In this document: positions 19,090 to 27,412 of the stretch, piece after piece
Numbering within the stretch: position 1 is the first letter of the stretch
Layout of the letters: the number at the start of each line of letters is the position of its first letter
Assembly (NCBI GenBank): GCA_009684525.1
Contig: WKKR01000001.1
Location: 434,001-498,000 of the forward strand
Direction: 5' to 3'
Source: Geobacter sp.
Lineage (GTDB): Bacteria > Desulfobacterota > Desulfuromonadia > Geobacterales > DSM-12255
DNA: 64,000 nucleotides
The notes under the pieces: model-generated
Told to the model about the DNA's origin: nothing
Databases searched by the model: none
The model's input: the letters and a program-made list of their open reading frames with translations, nothing else
Translations under genes and position numbers: made by a program

Positions 19090-19809
19090 TTAATCTTCTA
19101 ACGATTCGAGATCTTTTACCAATTCGACTATTTTTGACACCACCAGCGTTTCGATCTGTTTGCCTTTCTCTGCAGACGCCTTGCCAGGATCGCCCCAGAC
19201 GCCGTTAGGCCAGTATTTTCGCTTGTTGCGCACCAAAAGGCCGACAGGAAATGTCGGATATTCTTCAGGAGAACTCCCTTTTACCAAATGCGGATGCGTA
19301 TGGAGAATCCGTGAGGTTTCTATCTCACCGGCATGTGAATCGCCTGGTGTCTCGATGAGTTGGGCCCCTTCATTCTTGGCCAGATCATACTCGGTGATGA
19401 CTGCGATTGATATGTCGTCAAACTGTGCGATCAGCTCTTCGCCAGCATCCTGCAGTGCCATGCGGTGTGCACCTCCTGCGTGTCCGGTCAGTATAATGAA
19501 ATTATGCAGCTTCTGAGTACGAAATGAGCTGACGATATCCTTCAAGAGTGCCTTGAGCGTTGCGGTGGTGATAGAAACGGTACCCGGATGGGTCGCCGTG
19601 GAACGACAGTTGCCATAATGAATCGGCGGTGCAACAAACAGTGGCACTATCAGAGCAGCCTTTTTTGCCACCTCATATGCCTGGATGGTATCGGTGGAGA
19701 GTGGCAGGTGACTTCCATGCTCCTCTACGGAACCAAACGGGATAATGACCGTTCTGGTACGGGCAAGCCCCTCCTCGAACTCTTTCATGGTCATTTCTTC
19801 AATGATCAT
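19090..19809 (-). CDS. Creatininase-family amidohydrolase
   Basis: A 239-residue protein of the creatininase fold. The metal-binding signatures are present: PFGSVEEHGSHLPLSTD (E, H and D ligands, about residues 26-42), TGHAGG near 107, and DSHAGEIETS near 160. Members hydrolyse cyclic amides or formamides; one branch (ArfB) deformylates a GTP-derived pyrimidine in archaeal flavin/F420 synthesis. It lies 12 bases behind queE in the same transcription unit, which hints at a pterin- or deazapurine-related substrate rather than creatinine. ATG 19809 is chosen with AAAGG upstream; a GTG one codon earlier is possible. Confidence 0.82.
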   Translation of the reverse strand: MIIEEMTMKEFEEGLARTRTVIIPFGSVEEHGSHLPLSTDTIQAYEVAKKAALIVPLFVAPPIHYGNCRSTATHPGTVSITTATLKALLKDIVSSFRTQKLHNFIILTGHAGGAHRMALQDAGEELIAQFDDISIAVITEYDLAKNEGAQLIETPGDSHAGEIETSRILHTHPHLVKGSSPEEYPTFPVGLLVRNKRKYWPNGVWGDPGKASAEKGKQIETLVVSKIVELVKDLESLED

Positions 19810-19821
19810 CACGAGAACCTT

Positions 19822-20565
19822 TCAGAGTACCTGCAAAAATGTGTGGAGTTGCGGGATAATGCGGACATCCGTCAGAGTTCTGCTGGCTTGTGACTGTAGT
19901 TCGAGAAGATACCGCCCCATATGCGGCATACTGACTTGGCTGGTCACCGGCTGCAGGATCAAGGGGATATCGTTTCCGGCGGTCGCAATAAGGTTACAGA
20001 CCTGCTCAATCTCGTGGGCGCTGGTTTCAAGCGATACAACAGTCTTTACATAGCAGGTTGTCGCTACGGCCAGAGCCAGGAAGTCGCGATGCAGTTCCCA
20101 GAGTTCCGTATACCCGGATGTCGAAGGGATCTTGATATCCATGCTGATATAATCGAGGTTGTTTATGATTCTGCCAAGTGCTTCGGGCAAGGTCCCGTTT
20201 GTTTCCAGGAAAACGGGCAGAAACTCATGCAGCAGCGGAAGCCAGTCGGAAAGCAGATCTGCATTCAGCAGAGGCTCACCGCCGGTAATGCTCAGGGAGT
20301 GATGCAGCCTGGGATAATCGTGCAGCCAGGTCTTGAGATAGGACGCGATTGTATCGAGAGCCACGGGATTGGGAATGTCGACGAAATTCCCTCCTGGAGA
20401 TTCCTCAATTCTGCAGGTTGGTTGAGGCAGTAATGGAGTGTCACAGTAGCTGCAGTTCAAATTACAACCGGAAAAACGGAGGAATAGCTGACGCCGGCCC
20501 ACCAGAATTCCTTCACCCTGGACCGATGAAAACATTTCGACCAGATCGGCACGCTTGTTACTCAT
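19822..20565 (-). CDS. queE: 7-carboxy-7-deazaguanine synthase
   Basis: A 247-residue radical-SAM enzyme that converts 6-carboxytetrahydropterin to 7-carboxy-7-deazaguanine, the ring contraction step to queuosine. The N-terminal SVQGEGILVGRRQLFLRFSGCNLNCSYCDTP carries the CxxxCxxC iron-sulfur motif (CNLNCSYC). A glycine-rich ITGGEPLLNADL follows near residue 88. Its ATG at 20565 lies inside the 3' end of queD (eight-base overlap), so the preceding pathway enzyme is coupled. The insert between cluster and GGEP motif is larger than in the shortest QueE forms. Confidence 0.93.
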   Translation of the reverse strand: MSNKRADLVEMFSSVQGEGILVGRRQLFLRFSGCNLNCSYCDTPLLPQPTCRIEESPGGNFVDIPNPVALDTIASYLKTWLHDYPRLHHSLSITGGEPLLNADLLSDWLPLLHEFLPVFLETNGTLPEALGRIINNLDYISMDIKIPSTSGYTELWELHRDFLALAVATTCYVKTVVSLETSAHEIEQVCNLIATAGNDIPLILQPVTSQVSMPHMGRYLLELQSQASRTLTDVRIIPQLHTFLQVL

Positions 20566-20926
20566 AGTAGCTGGCTGCAGCAAAATCCGATTCCCAGACG
20601 GTCACCATGTCAATCGCGATGTTGTCGTCATTCAACCGTTCACCAAGCGCATAATAAAGATAGCGGGCAATATTTTCCGATGAAGGGGACAGCTCCATGA
20701 ATGGAGTGAGTTCGTTGAGATACTTGTGATCAAGGGTCTTCAGAAGGGAGATCGTTTCTGCCTTGAGTACCTTGAAATCGATGCCGAGCCCTGCCTTGTC
20801 CAGTTTTTTGGCAGCGACCATGACTTCAACCTTCCAATTATGACCATGGAGGTTTTCACATTCTCCCTGGTAATGCATGAGATTGTGTGCAGCGGCAAAA
20901 GATGTGATGATTTTCAATTTATACAT
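20558..20926 (-). CDS. queD: 6-carboxy-5,6,7,8-tetrahydropterin synthase
   Basis: A 122-residue T-fold enzyme that turns dihydroneopterin triphosphate into 6-carboxytetrahydropterin. The zinc ligands are visible in FAAAHNL and NLHGHNW, and the catalytic Cys lies in YQGEC. The downstream LDHKYLN and PSSENIARYLY segments are family hallmarks. I start at ATG 20926 (MYKLKI), where AAGGA lies about eight bases upstream; the upstream in-frame extension is unconserved leader. No queuosine-pathway riboswitch could be recognised ahead of it. Confidence 0.95.
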   Translation of the reverse strand: MYKLKIITSFAAAHNLMHYQGECENLHGHNWKVEVMVAAKKLDKAGLGIDFKVLKAETISLLKTLDHKYLNELTPFMELSPSSENIARYLYYALGERLNDDNIAIDMVTVWESDFAAASYYE

Positions 20927-20995
20927 GTCGCAAGTCCTTGTTTTTTGCTGCATACTAACATGCATCACCATCAATTGAAAAGTCTTTGTCGCAAT

Positions 20996-21023
20996 AAAAA
21001 AGGCCATGCATGGTGCATGACCT
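20996..21023 (-). terminator. Rho-independent terminator
   Basis: On the minus strand AGGTCATGCA pairs with TGCATGGCCT and is followed by six T (positions 21001-20996). It ends transcription of the small Fis-like gene before queD. Confidence 0.8.
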
Positions 21024-21050
21024 CATAGGGGGGCTGGATAATTAATACCG

Positions 21051-21530
21051 TCAGGCAGCTTTTGCCCGACGCTTGCGAATAATGCCGCACAGGGCCATTT
21101 CGCTGTCCAGTTTGTCAGGGCTGATTCCCAAGGCCTTACAGACGGAATCACGATTGCTTTGGTAGCGGTCCATGGCCATCAGGATCAGTGCCTTCTTCAG
21201 GGAAAGAGAGAGCTTGTCCAGGATATTCCCCTGGGTCGTCTCGGTCATGACAGAAAAGAGAGGATCGAGGTTCTTTTCAAAGAGCTTGGCGCTTTCGTCC
21301 ACTTTTTTGCTCTGTCGTGTCATTTTATCCATCCCGACTATGTTGTTGATAAAATCGTCCATATTTTCCTGAACGAATTTAAGTGTTTCATTGTGATTGT
21401 CGACGAGGATCAAGTGGTTCGAGGTGCTTTCCCCCCCTTCCCTGCCACGTCTCATCATGACCACTTCCATTACTCTGAACGAACTGTCATTATTATTCAT
21501 CTCGCTCGCTATTTTGCATCGGTATCCCAT
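21051..21530 (-). CDS. Small protein with Fis-like C-terminal helix-turn-helix
   Basis: A protein of 159 residues if it starts at 21530, or 149 if it starts at the internal ATG 21500. The C-terminal 45 residues (LKKALILMAMDRYQSNRDSVCKALGISPDKLDSEM) have the spacing of a Fis-type helix-turn-helix, and the tail is basic (RKRRAKAA). The N-terminal part is charged and helical. A GGGGGG-containing site precedes 21530. It has its own terminator, and a candidate promoter (CGTAAA/CATATA on the plus strand, 17-base spacing) lies at 21614-21642. A transcription-factor role is inference; no family name is recognised. Confidence 0.6.
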   Translation of the reverse strand: MGYRCKIASEMNNNDSSFRVMEVVMMRRGREGGESTSNHLILVDNHNETLKFVQENMDDFINNIVGMDKMTRQSKKVDESAKLFEKNLDPLFSVMTETTQGNILDKLSLSLKKALILMAMDRYQSNRDSVCKALGISPDKLDSEMALCGIIRKRRAKAA

Positions 21531-21852
21531 GGTCGTGCCCCCCTGATATCTTTCTGTGTCTGCTCTTCACCATTTCAACAGTGATACCAAATGGCACGCA
21601 CCAATGATAATTTCATATAATGTATTGTTATTACGGCGTAAATATTCATTAAAACCATAACGTGCTAATTTTGTGCAGACATTTTTGTTGATTGAACTCT
21701 GCGCATGGTTTTTGAGGATTAGTTGAATTTGTAAGTAATTACAGGCAATTACAGTAATCAGGTGTTACTGATAGGAATGTTAGATGTTTGAACAAGGAAA
21801 ATTTGCAATGTCGGTATCAGAAATCAACAGAAAGAGCTCAAGGGGGGATGGA
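21531..21852. other. AT-rich intergenic region
   Basis: About 320 bases of AT-rich DNA without a credible gene, between the stop of the large HD-GYP gene and the start of the Fis-like gene. It probably holds the latter's promoter: on the minus strand TTTACG, 17 bases, TATATG (21642-21614). A short duplicated AATTACAG is seen near 21740-21755. Frames reading plus-strand here are shadows of the HD-GYP gene. Confidence 0.45.
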
Positions 21853-23715
21853 TCAAAAAGACAAATTAAGGAAGGCATCCACAACGGCAGGGTCAAAGTG
21901 ACCTCCGGCATTGTCGCGAATGTACTGGAGCACCTTATCCATGGGCCACCCTTTGCGATAGGGGCGATCAGAACAGAGGGCATCCCAGACATCAACGACA
22001 GAAAATATGCGTGCCGCCAGCGGGATGTCTTCACCCTGAAGCCCGTGAGGATAGCCACTCCCATCCCATTTCTCATGATGGTAATGGGGGATGTCCAACG
22101 CGAAACGAAGAAATGAGATGGGCGAGAGCAACTCGTAGGCATAGATGGGATGGCGACGCATGATATCCCATTCAGCAGGAGAGAGGGCTCCTGGTTTTAG
22201 GAGTATGCTGTCAGGTATTCCCATCTTGCCAATATCGTGCAAAAGGGCACCGCGCCGCAGATGAATCATATCTTCCTCTGGGTAGCCCATTATGCCTGCC
22301 AGGCGCATCGTCAATTCGGTTACCCGTTGCGTATGCCCCTCAGTTTCCTGATCGCGCAGGTCAAGAGCGTGCGACCACCCTTCCAAGGTCGTATCGTAGG
22401 CCAATGCGAGTTCATTGTTCGAACGTTGTAGATCGGCAAATAATGTGGCATTCCCAATTGCTATGGTTGCCTGTTCTGCAAGTGTTTCGAGAAAGTGGAG
22501 CCATTCCACATCGGGCTTGAGCTGTGATCGGTGATAAATTTCAAGAATTCCCGTAATTTCACCACTATTCAACAAAGGGACGGCGAAATATGATACAAAA
22601 CCCTCTTCAGCCGAAAAATGGGCAAGCCGTTCATCAACCGATTTGCAATCGGCAAGGAACGGCATATGATAGATGCGCTTTTCCGAACATGCAATGGAAG
22701 GGTAGCCTTCCCCCTCCTTCACCGTAAGTGCAGAGGTGGCAATACTGACAAAACCTTTCGCAGCCAACGGTACGAACTGGTGGCGGATCTTGTCAAGTTG
22801 CATAACCATTGCTGCATCTACATGCAGTTGACGCATAATCTGTTCAATAATGACTGATATGGTAACATTCAAGTCCAGGCTGGTAGTGATCGTCTTGTCG
22901 ATATCGCGAAGTGCAGCCAGGCGCTGCAGTTGATGGGATATTTTCTCTTCAGCCCTCTTTCGTTCAGTCACATCTCGACCAGTAGAAACAAAATGGGAAA
23001 TGACACCCTTGCTGTCAAGAATAGGGGTGATGATCTCTTCCTGATAGTAGAGCTCGCCACTCTTTCTACGATTGACGACCTCCCTGCGATAGACCTCTCC
23101 ATTTAGAATGGTTGACCAGAGATCTCGGTAAAACTCTTCGGGATGTGCTCCGGATTTGAGAAATTGCGGTGTCCGGCCGATGACCTCGGCAGAACTGTAG
23201 CCGGTGAGACGTTCAAACGCAGAATTGATATACTCGATGCGCCCTTCCTGACTGGTGATAATGACTGCGTCAGCGGTCTGCTCGACAGCGCTTGAAAGCT
23301 TTCTGAGCGACTCGTCAGCTTTCTTGCGCTCGCGCCTGACAATTGCCTCACGTAATTCCCTTTCAATGGCAGGAACGAGCCTGGCGAGATTCCCTTTAAC
23401 GATGAAGTCGTGTGCGCCCGCCTTCAACGCCTCAACGGCAGTATCTTCCCCAATTTTACCTGATACGATGATGAACGGTAGGTCGAGTTCATAGCGTTTC
23501 ACCATCATCAAAGCAGCAGGGGCACTGAATTGCGGCATCAGGTAGTCGGCAATGATGATGTCCCAACCGCCACGATCCAAGGCTTCTGACATTCCCTGTG
23601 GGGTTTCTACCCGCTCGAAACAGACCAGATAGCCGCTTTTGTGCAGTTCATGTAAAAGGAGGATGGCATCATCCTCCGAATCCTCTACAACCAGAATATT
23701 AATATGACGTTCCAT
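21853..23715 (-). CDS. REC-PAS-GAF-HD-GYP response regulator (putative c-di-GMP phosphodiesterase)
   Basis: A 620-residue cytoplasmic protein with four modules. A receiver domain (about 1-125) has phospho-acceptor Asp in IIIADYLMP. A PAS domain (about 140-255) ends in the PAC motif STGRDVTERKRAEE. A GAF domain spans about 270-430. An HD-GYP domain (about 445-615) carries HDIGKMGIPD and HHEKWDGSGYPHGLQGEDIP with all HD and GYP residues. It should hydrolyse cyclic di-GMP in response to phosphorylation and ligands bound by PAS/GAF. It is divergent from the cheV-like gene. The nearby pel operon is c-di-GMP controlled, so a functional link is plausible. Confidence 0.92.
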   Translation of the reverse strand: MERHINILVVEDSEDDAILLLHELHKSGYLVCFERVETPQGMSEALDRGGWDIIIADYLMPQFSAPAALMMVKRYELDLPFIIVSGKIGEDTAVEALKAGAHDFIVKGNLARLVPAIERELREAIVRRERKKADESLRKLSSAVEQTADAVIITSQEGRIEYINSAFERLTGYSSAEVIGRTPQFLKSGAHPEEFYRDLWSTILNGEVYRREVVNRRKSGELYYQEEIITPILDSKGVISHFVSTGRDVTERKRAEEKISHQLQRLAALRDIDKTITTSLDLNVTISVIIEQIMRQLHVDAAMVMQLDKIRHQFVPLAAKGFVSIATSALTVKEGEGYPSIACSEKRIYHMPFLADCKSVDERLAHFSAEEGFVSYFAVPLLNSGEITGILEIYHRSQLKPDVEWLHFLETLAEQATIAIGNATLFADLQRSNNELALAYDTTLEGWSHALDLRDQETEGHTQRVTELTMRLAGIMGYPEEDMIHLRRGALLHDIGKMGIPDSILLKPGALSPAEWDIMRRHPIYAYELLSPISFLRFALDIPHYHHEKWDGSGYPHGLQGEDIPLAARIFSVVDVWDALCSDRPYRKGWPMDKVLQYIRDNAGGHFDPAVVDAFLNLSF

Positions 23716-23824
23716 CTAGTCAGCCCCGGAGGTATGGTTAGTATATTACTTAAGATGTATCGTCAAGATCCCGCGCGGGTTTAGGAGAAATTTATACATA
23801 TTGATAGTCACTTTGAAAAATGCT

Positions 23825-23850
23825 TAAGCTTTACAGTGGCTATCCGATGA
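23825..23850 (+). promoter_or_regulatory. Weak candidate promoter of the cheV-like gene
   Basis: TAAGCTTT (23825-23832) followed by TCCGATGA (23843-23850) is a partial sigma-28-like match with slightly short spacing. An overlapping sigma-70 reading is TTGATA (23801) with TTAAGC (23824). Neither is strong. Confidence 0.2.
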
Positions 23851-23889
23851 GTACCCTATACATGCTCACACCTGATCGAGGAGCCCACC

Positions 23890-24837
23890 ATGCAAAACAA
23901 CTCTGCCGTACTCCTGGAAAGCGATACCAACGAACTTGAGATCGTCGAATTCAGGGTGGATGAGTGTGACGAACAGGGCAATGTGATTCCCTGTTACTAC
24001 GGCGTCAATGTCGCTAAGGTCAGGGAAATCATTAGACTCCCCCATCTCTGGAAGGTTCTCAACGGACATCCCGCCATTCCGGGCATGATAAAGCTACGCG
24101 ATAAGGTCATTACCGTTGTGGACCTGAGCGTCATGCTCAACAAACGGGTCAATGATCTTCAAGCCGACAGAGTCATAGTTCTGGAGTTCAACCGGCTCAT
24201 CGTGGCTGTACTGGTCCATTCTGTTTCCAGGATTTACCGCATTTCGTGGGAACAGGTGGAACCCCCGGTGAAAACGGCGAGCAGCAACCAGGTCACCGGT
24301 CTGGTGAAGATGGACAATCGGATCATCCTCGTCCTTGACTTCGAGAAGATTGTCGGTGAGCTGTATCGCGAATACGCCATGGGCGATGACATCCATCTTC
24401 TCGACATCGATTCATCGGGCAAGATTGATCGCAGTAAAACAAATGTTCTTGTCGCAGACGACTCTCCGTTTATCCGGAACACCATGTGCAATTCGTTACG
24501 AGCCGCCGGCTACCGCGTGATCGAGGCAGAAAACGGTGAAGAGGCGTGGGAAATCATCCTGGCAAAACAGCAACAGGCACGATTGAAGCAAACCGCTCTT
24601 CTGGATGAATTATCGCTGCTCATTACGGACATAGAGATGCCTAAGATGGATGGTCTGCATCTCACTTCACGGATCAAAAAAGACGATGCACTCAAAGAGC
24701 TGCCAGTTGTCATTTTTTCCTCGCTGGCCAGTGATGACAATATGCGCAAGTGGCAGGCGCTCGGAGCAAGCGGCATCCTCACAAAGCCGGATCTCCCCAA
24801 ACTCGTTGAGCTGACTGACCAACTGATAACCCGCTGA
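23890..24837 (+). CDS. CheV-type chemotaxis coupling protein (CheW-REC)
   Basis: This 315-residue protein fuses a CheW domain (about 15-165) to a receiver domain (about 180-312). CheW features are GVNVAKVREIIRLPHL and IPGMIKLRDKVITVVDLSVML. The receiver has DDSPFIRNTMCNSL and the phospho-acceptor Asp in LLITDIEMPKMDG. CheV proteins couple chemoreceptors to CheA and use phosphorylation for adaptation. GAGGAG precedes the ATG. A TTG-initiated REC-HD-GYP gene follows 68 bases after the stop on the same strand, so the two may be cotranscribed. Confidence 0.92.
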   Translation: MQNNSAVLLESDTNELEIVEFRVDECDEQGNVIPCYYGVNVAKVREIIRLPHLWKVLNGHPAIPGMIKLRDKVITVVDLSVMLNKRVNDLQADRVIVLEFNRLIVAVLVHSVSRIYRISWEQVEPPVKTASSNQVTGLVKMDNRIILVLDFEKIVGELYREYAMGDDIHLLDIDSSGKIDRSKTNVLVADDSPFIRNTMCNSLRAAGYRVIEAENGEEAWEIILAKQQQARLKQTALLDELSLLITDIEMPKMDGLHLTSRIKKDDALKELPVVIFSSLASDDNMRKWQALGASGILTKPDLPKLVELTDQLITR

Positions 24838-24905
24838 CCGCTTTAACCAGCAGCAGAATCCAGCCGGACCAAAAGACATCATGATAAACATTCGAGGGAA
24901 CTTGC

Positions 24906-25952
24906 TTGAGTGCGAACCTACTGATAGTCGATGATGAGCAGATGATACGGGAACTGCTCCTGACAACCCTTTCCCGTGAGAACTACACCTGTTTTCAATC
25001 CAGCAATGCCATTGAAGGGCTTTCCATCCTCAAAGAGCAGGAGATCGACCTGGCTCTCTTGGATGTGATGATGCCCGGCCTTTCCGGAGTGGAACTGCTG
25101 CGCGAGCTGAAAAAGACCAGCCCCGACACTGCTGTCCTCATGATCACCGCCCTGAGTGACATGGAAACAGCTCTTTCCTGCATTCATCTTGGCGCCGACG
25201 ATTACATAACCAAGCCGTTCAGCATTGAGAGCATCGTCGTCAAGGCCAAAAGCGCACTAGAAAAGCGCCGGCTCATCATCGAAAACAGGAGATACCAGAA
25301 CGATCTTGAGCAGAAAGTAATGGAACAGACCAACCAGATCCGTGCTGCCATGAATGAATTGAACCAGTCGTATGAAACTACTCTGACAGCCCTGGTCCGA
25401 TCGCTCGATGCACGGGAAAAAGAGGTCGGTTCCCATTCCGAGCGGGTCATGAACTACACGCTCCTGCTCGCCCGCCACATGGGGCTTGCAGAAGCCGATC
25501 TGTCAATCATCTCCAAGGGTGCACTGCTCCACGACATCGGGAAAATAGGCGTATCCGACAATATTCTGCTCAAACCGGGCAAACTCACTGACGCAGAGTG
25601 GATTGAGATGAAGAAACATCCCCAGGTAGGTTATGAGATCCTCTCAGGCATATCGTTCCTCAAGGGTGTATCGGAATTCATCCTTGCCCACCATGAGCGT
25701 TACGACGGAGCAGGCTATCCAAACGGGCTGCGGGGAGAAGAGATCCCCCTCTGTGCCCGCATCTTTGCCCTTGCCGACACCCTCGACGCCATGACTTCGG
25801 ATCGTCGCTACCGCAAGGCCATGCCGTTCAACGCAGTCATTGACGAGCTCAAATATTGCAAGGGATCGCAATTCGACCCCTCCATCGTCGACGAATTCCT
25901 GCAAATCCCCCGCACACATTGGGAAGAGGTTGCCGGCTGCAGATTCCAGTAA
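24906..25952 (+). CDS. REC-HD-GYP response regulator (putative c-di-GMP phosphodiesterase)
   Basis: A 348-residue two-domain regulator. The receiver (about 1-120) has LIVDDEQMIRELL, phospho-acceptor Asp in LALLDVMMPG and Lys in YITKPFS. A short coiled coil (about 120-160, rich in Glu/Gln) connects to the HD-GYP domain with HDIGKIGVSD and HHERYDGAGYPNGLRGEEIPL. The architecture is the RpfG type. The start is TTG 24906, with GAGGGA seven bases upstream. It converges on pelG across a shared bidirectional terminator. Confidence 0.93.
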   Translation: MSANLLIVDDEQMIRELLLTTLSRENYTCFQSSNAIEGLSILKEQEIDLALLDVMMPGLSGVELLRELKKTSPDTAVLMITALSDMETALSCIHLGADDYITKPFSIESIVVKAKSALEKRRLIIENRRYQNDLEQKVMEQTNQIRAAMNELNQSYETTLTALVRSLDAREKEVGSHSERVMNYTLLLARHMGLAEADLSIISKGALLHDIGKIGVSDNILLKPGKLTDAEWIEMKKHPQVGYEILSGISFLKGVSEFILAHHERYDGAGYPNGLRGEEIPLCARIFALADTLDAMTSDRRYRKAMPFNAVIDELKYCKGSQFDPSIVDEFLQIPRTHWEEVAGCRFQ

Positions 25953-25980
25953 CATCTATCAATGCATGCGCGCATCTACA

Positions 25981-26010
25981 GCAAAGGGCGGCCAGATGGC
26001 CGCCCTTTGC
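25981..26010. terminator. Bidirectional hairpin terminator between the REC-HD-GYP gene and pelG
   Basis: GCAAAGGGCGGCC (25981-25993) pairs perfectly with GGCCGCCCTTTGC (25998-26010) around AGAT: 13 base pairs. It lies between two convergent genes. U-tracts are short on both sides. Confidence 0.72.
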
Positions 26011-26041
26011 GCGTCTCTCCTGATTTCCTCAACCAATTCTC

Positions 26042-27412
26042 CTAGCGCAACATGAAGGTCTCATACTCCAGACGCCTGAAATCCCTGTCCAGCAGCAGCA
26101 GACCAACGGCAATGCAGATACAGAGGGACAAGGCAAAACCATAGCCATAATAGAACGGACCGAGCCAGATCGAAAGGAGGCTCAACGCCAGGTTCAGGAA
26201 TGCAAACAGGGAAGTCAGGAACAGGGTCCTCTCCCGGCGATCCAGATAGTAATAGATGTTGAGAAGCCCGAGGAAAACAACCTGGAACCCGGCACCGACT
26301 ACATGGATATGCAACAAAGGGAGAAAGACCGGGGAAAGGCCGAGAACCGCGAATGCCTTGCCACCCAGGAGATAAACAAGGATCGTGGCGATCGCCTGGA
26401 TCTTGATGATATCGTAGATGCCCTCCCGTGCCATGCAGACCATTTCGTCCTTCATGGTGCAAATCTGGGTGAACGACCCCCCCTCGCGAACGGCATCGTA
26501 GAAGCGATCATAATATTCGACAAAATCGGTCTCCATGCGCACCAGGAACACCGCCATGCCGGGAATAATGGAGAGATAGGCGAGAAAGACCGGCAGGTCG
26601 TAGACAATGGAGGTGTGCAAGGGGCCGATCCCATTCACGCCAGTGGCAGGATGAAACCAGAACACATACTTGTCGATCCAGAGCCCCAGGTTGTAAAAGA
26701 AACCGGAGAAGATCAGCGAACGATGGACCCTCCCCTTGTTGAGAAAATCAAATTCGATAAACTGCCGGGACGGGTAGTTGTGAAAAAGGACATAGAGCAT
26801 CCCCATCAACAAGACGAACTGGCCGGCAAGAAAGGCCAGAGTCAGTCCGTCCAGTTTCCACGGGCGGAGGAATGTGGCAAGGATGACCGTTACGCCGTAG
26901 CCGGCGGCAAAATTGAGCAAGATTGCCTTATAGGCCTTAAGCCCCGACAGGAGGATGGCACAGATCCAGACACAGGAGAGCACCACGAAGGTTGCTGCGA
27001 ACATCAGCCGGAATGCCAGCGAACTTTCTGGGAAGAGCAGGATCGCGAACGGATAACTGAGACTGCCGCCAATACCGGTTACGAACAAGAGGAGACCGTT
27101 GAGGTTGGGCAGCAACCGAAAGTGCTCCTTGGCAAAGATACGGTCGGCTGCATACCGGGTGAACACCAGCTGGAAAAGGCCGGTAAAGATGAGCGATGCA
27201 GCGATGAGGTTGGTAACCGAGGTCTGAAAATCGGCGACCAGTGAGGGAGGTATGACGATGGGAAGAGAGATGAAGCCGATGGTGAGCACTGCTATGATCG
27301 AGAGCACCCATGGCCCCGAGCTGATCACCCCGGCATAGGTATAGGCCTGGAGCAGAGCGAAATACGAGTCCCGCTTCATCAGTTTCCGTAATTCAAAACC
27401 GATTCCCGCCAT
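26042..27412 (-). CDS. pelG: Pel polysaccharide inner-membrane transporter PelG
   Basis: A 456-residue, 12-helix membrane protein of the polysaccharide flippase (Wzx/MOP) superfamily, the same length as the Pseudomonas protein. It starts MAGIGFELRKLMKRDSYFALLQAYTYAGVISSGPWVLS, a hallmark PelG N-terminus, and contains the large conserved motif RMETDFVEYYDRFYDAVREGGSF. It should move the nascent Pel polymer across the inner membrane with PelD, PelE and PelF. The start ATG 27412 shares one base with the pelF stop (TAATG). Longer in-frame readings run through pelF and are rejected. Confidence 0.96.
   Translation of the reverse strand: MAGIGFELRKLMKRDSYFALLQAYTYAGVISSGPWVLSIIAVLTIGFISLPIVIPPSLVADFQTSVTNLIAASLIFTGLFQLVFTRYAADRIFAKEHFRLLPNLNGLLLFVTGIGGSLSYPFAILLFPESSLAFRLMFAATFVVLSCVWICAILLSGLKAYKAILLNFAAGYGVTVILATFLRPWKLDGLTLAFLAGQFVLLMGMLYVLFHNYPSRQFIEFDFLNKGRVHRSLIFSGFFYNLGLWIDKYVFWFHPATGVNGIGPLHTSIVYDLPVFLAYLSIIPGMAVFLVRMETDFVEYYDRFYDAVREGGSFTQICTMKDEMVCMAREGIYDIIKIQAIATILVYLLGGKAFAVLGLSPVFLPLLHIHVVGAGFQVVFLGLLNIYYYLDRRERTLFLTSLFAFLNLALSLLSIWLGPFYYGYGFALSLCICIAVGLLLLDRDFRRLEYETFMLR

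Noticed and set aside
20927-20995. preQ1 riboswitch ahead of queD
   Set aside because: A small stem-loop followed by an A-rich stretch is present, but the conserved preQ1-I loop sequence is not.
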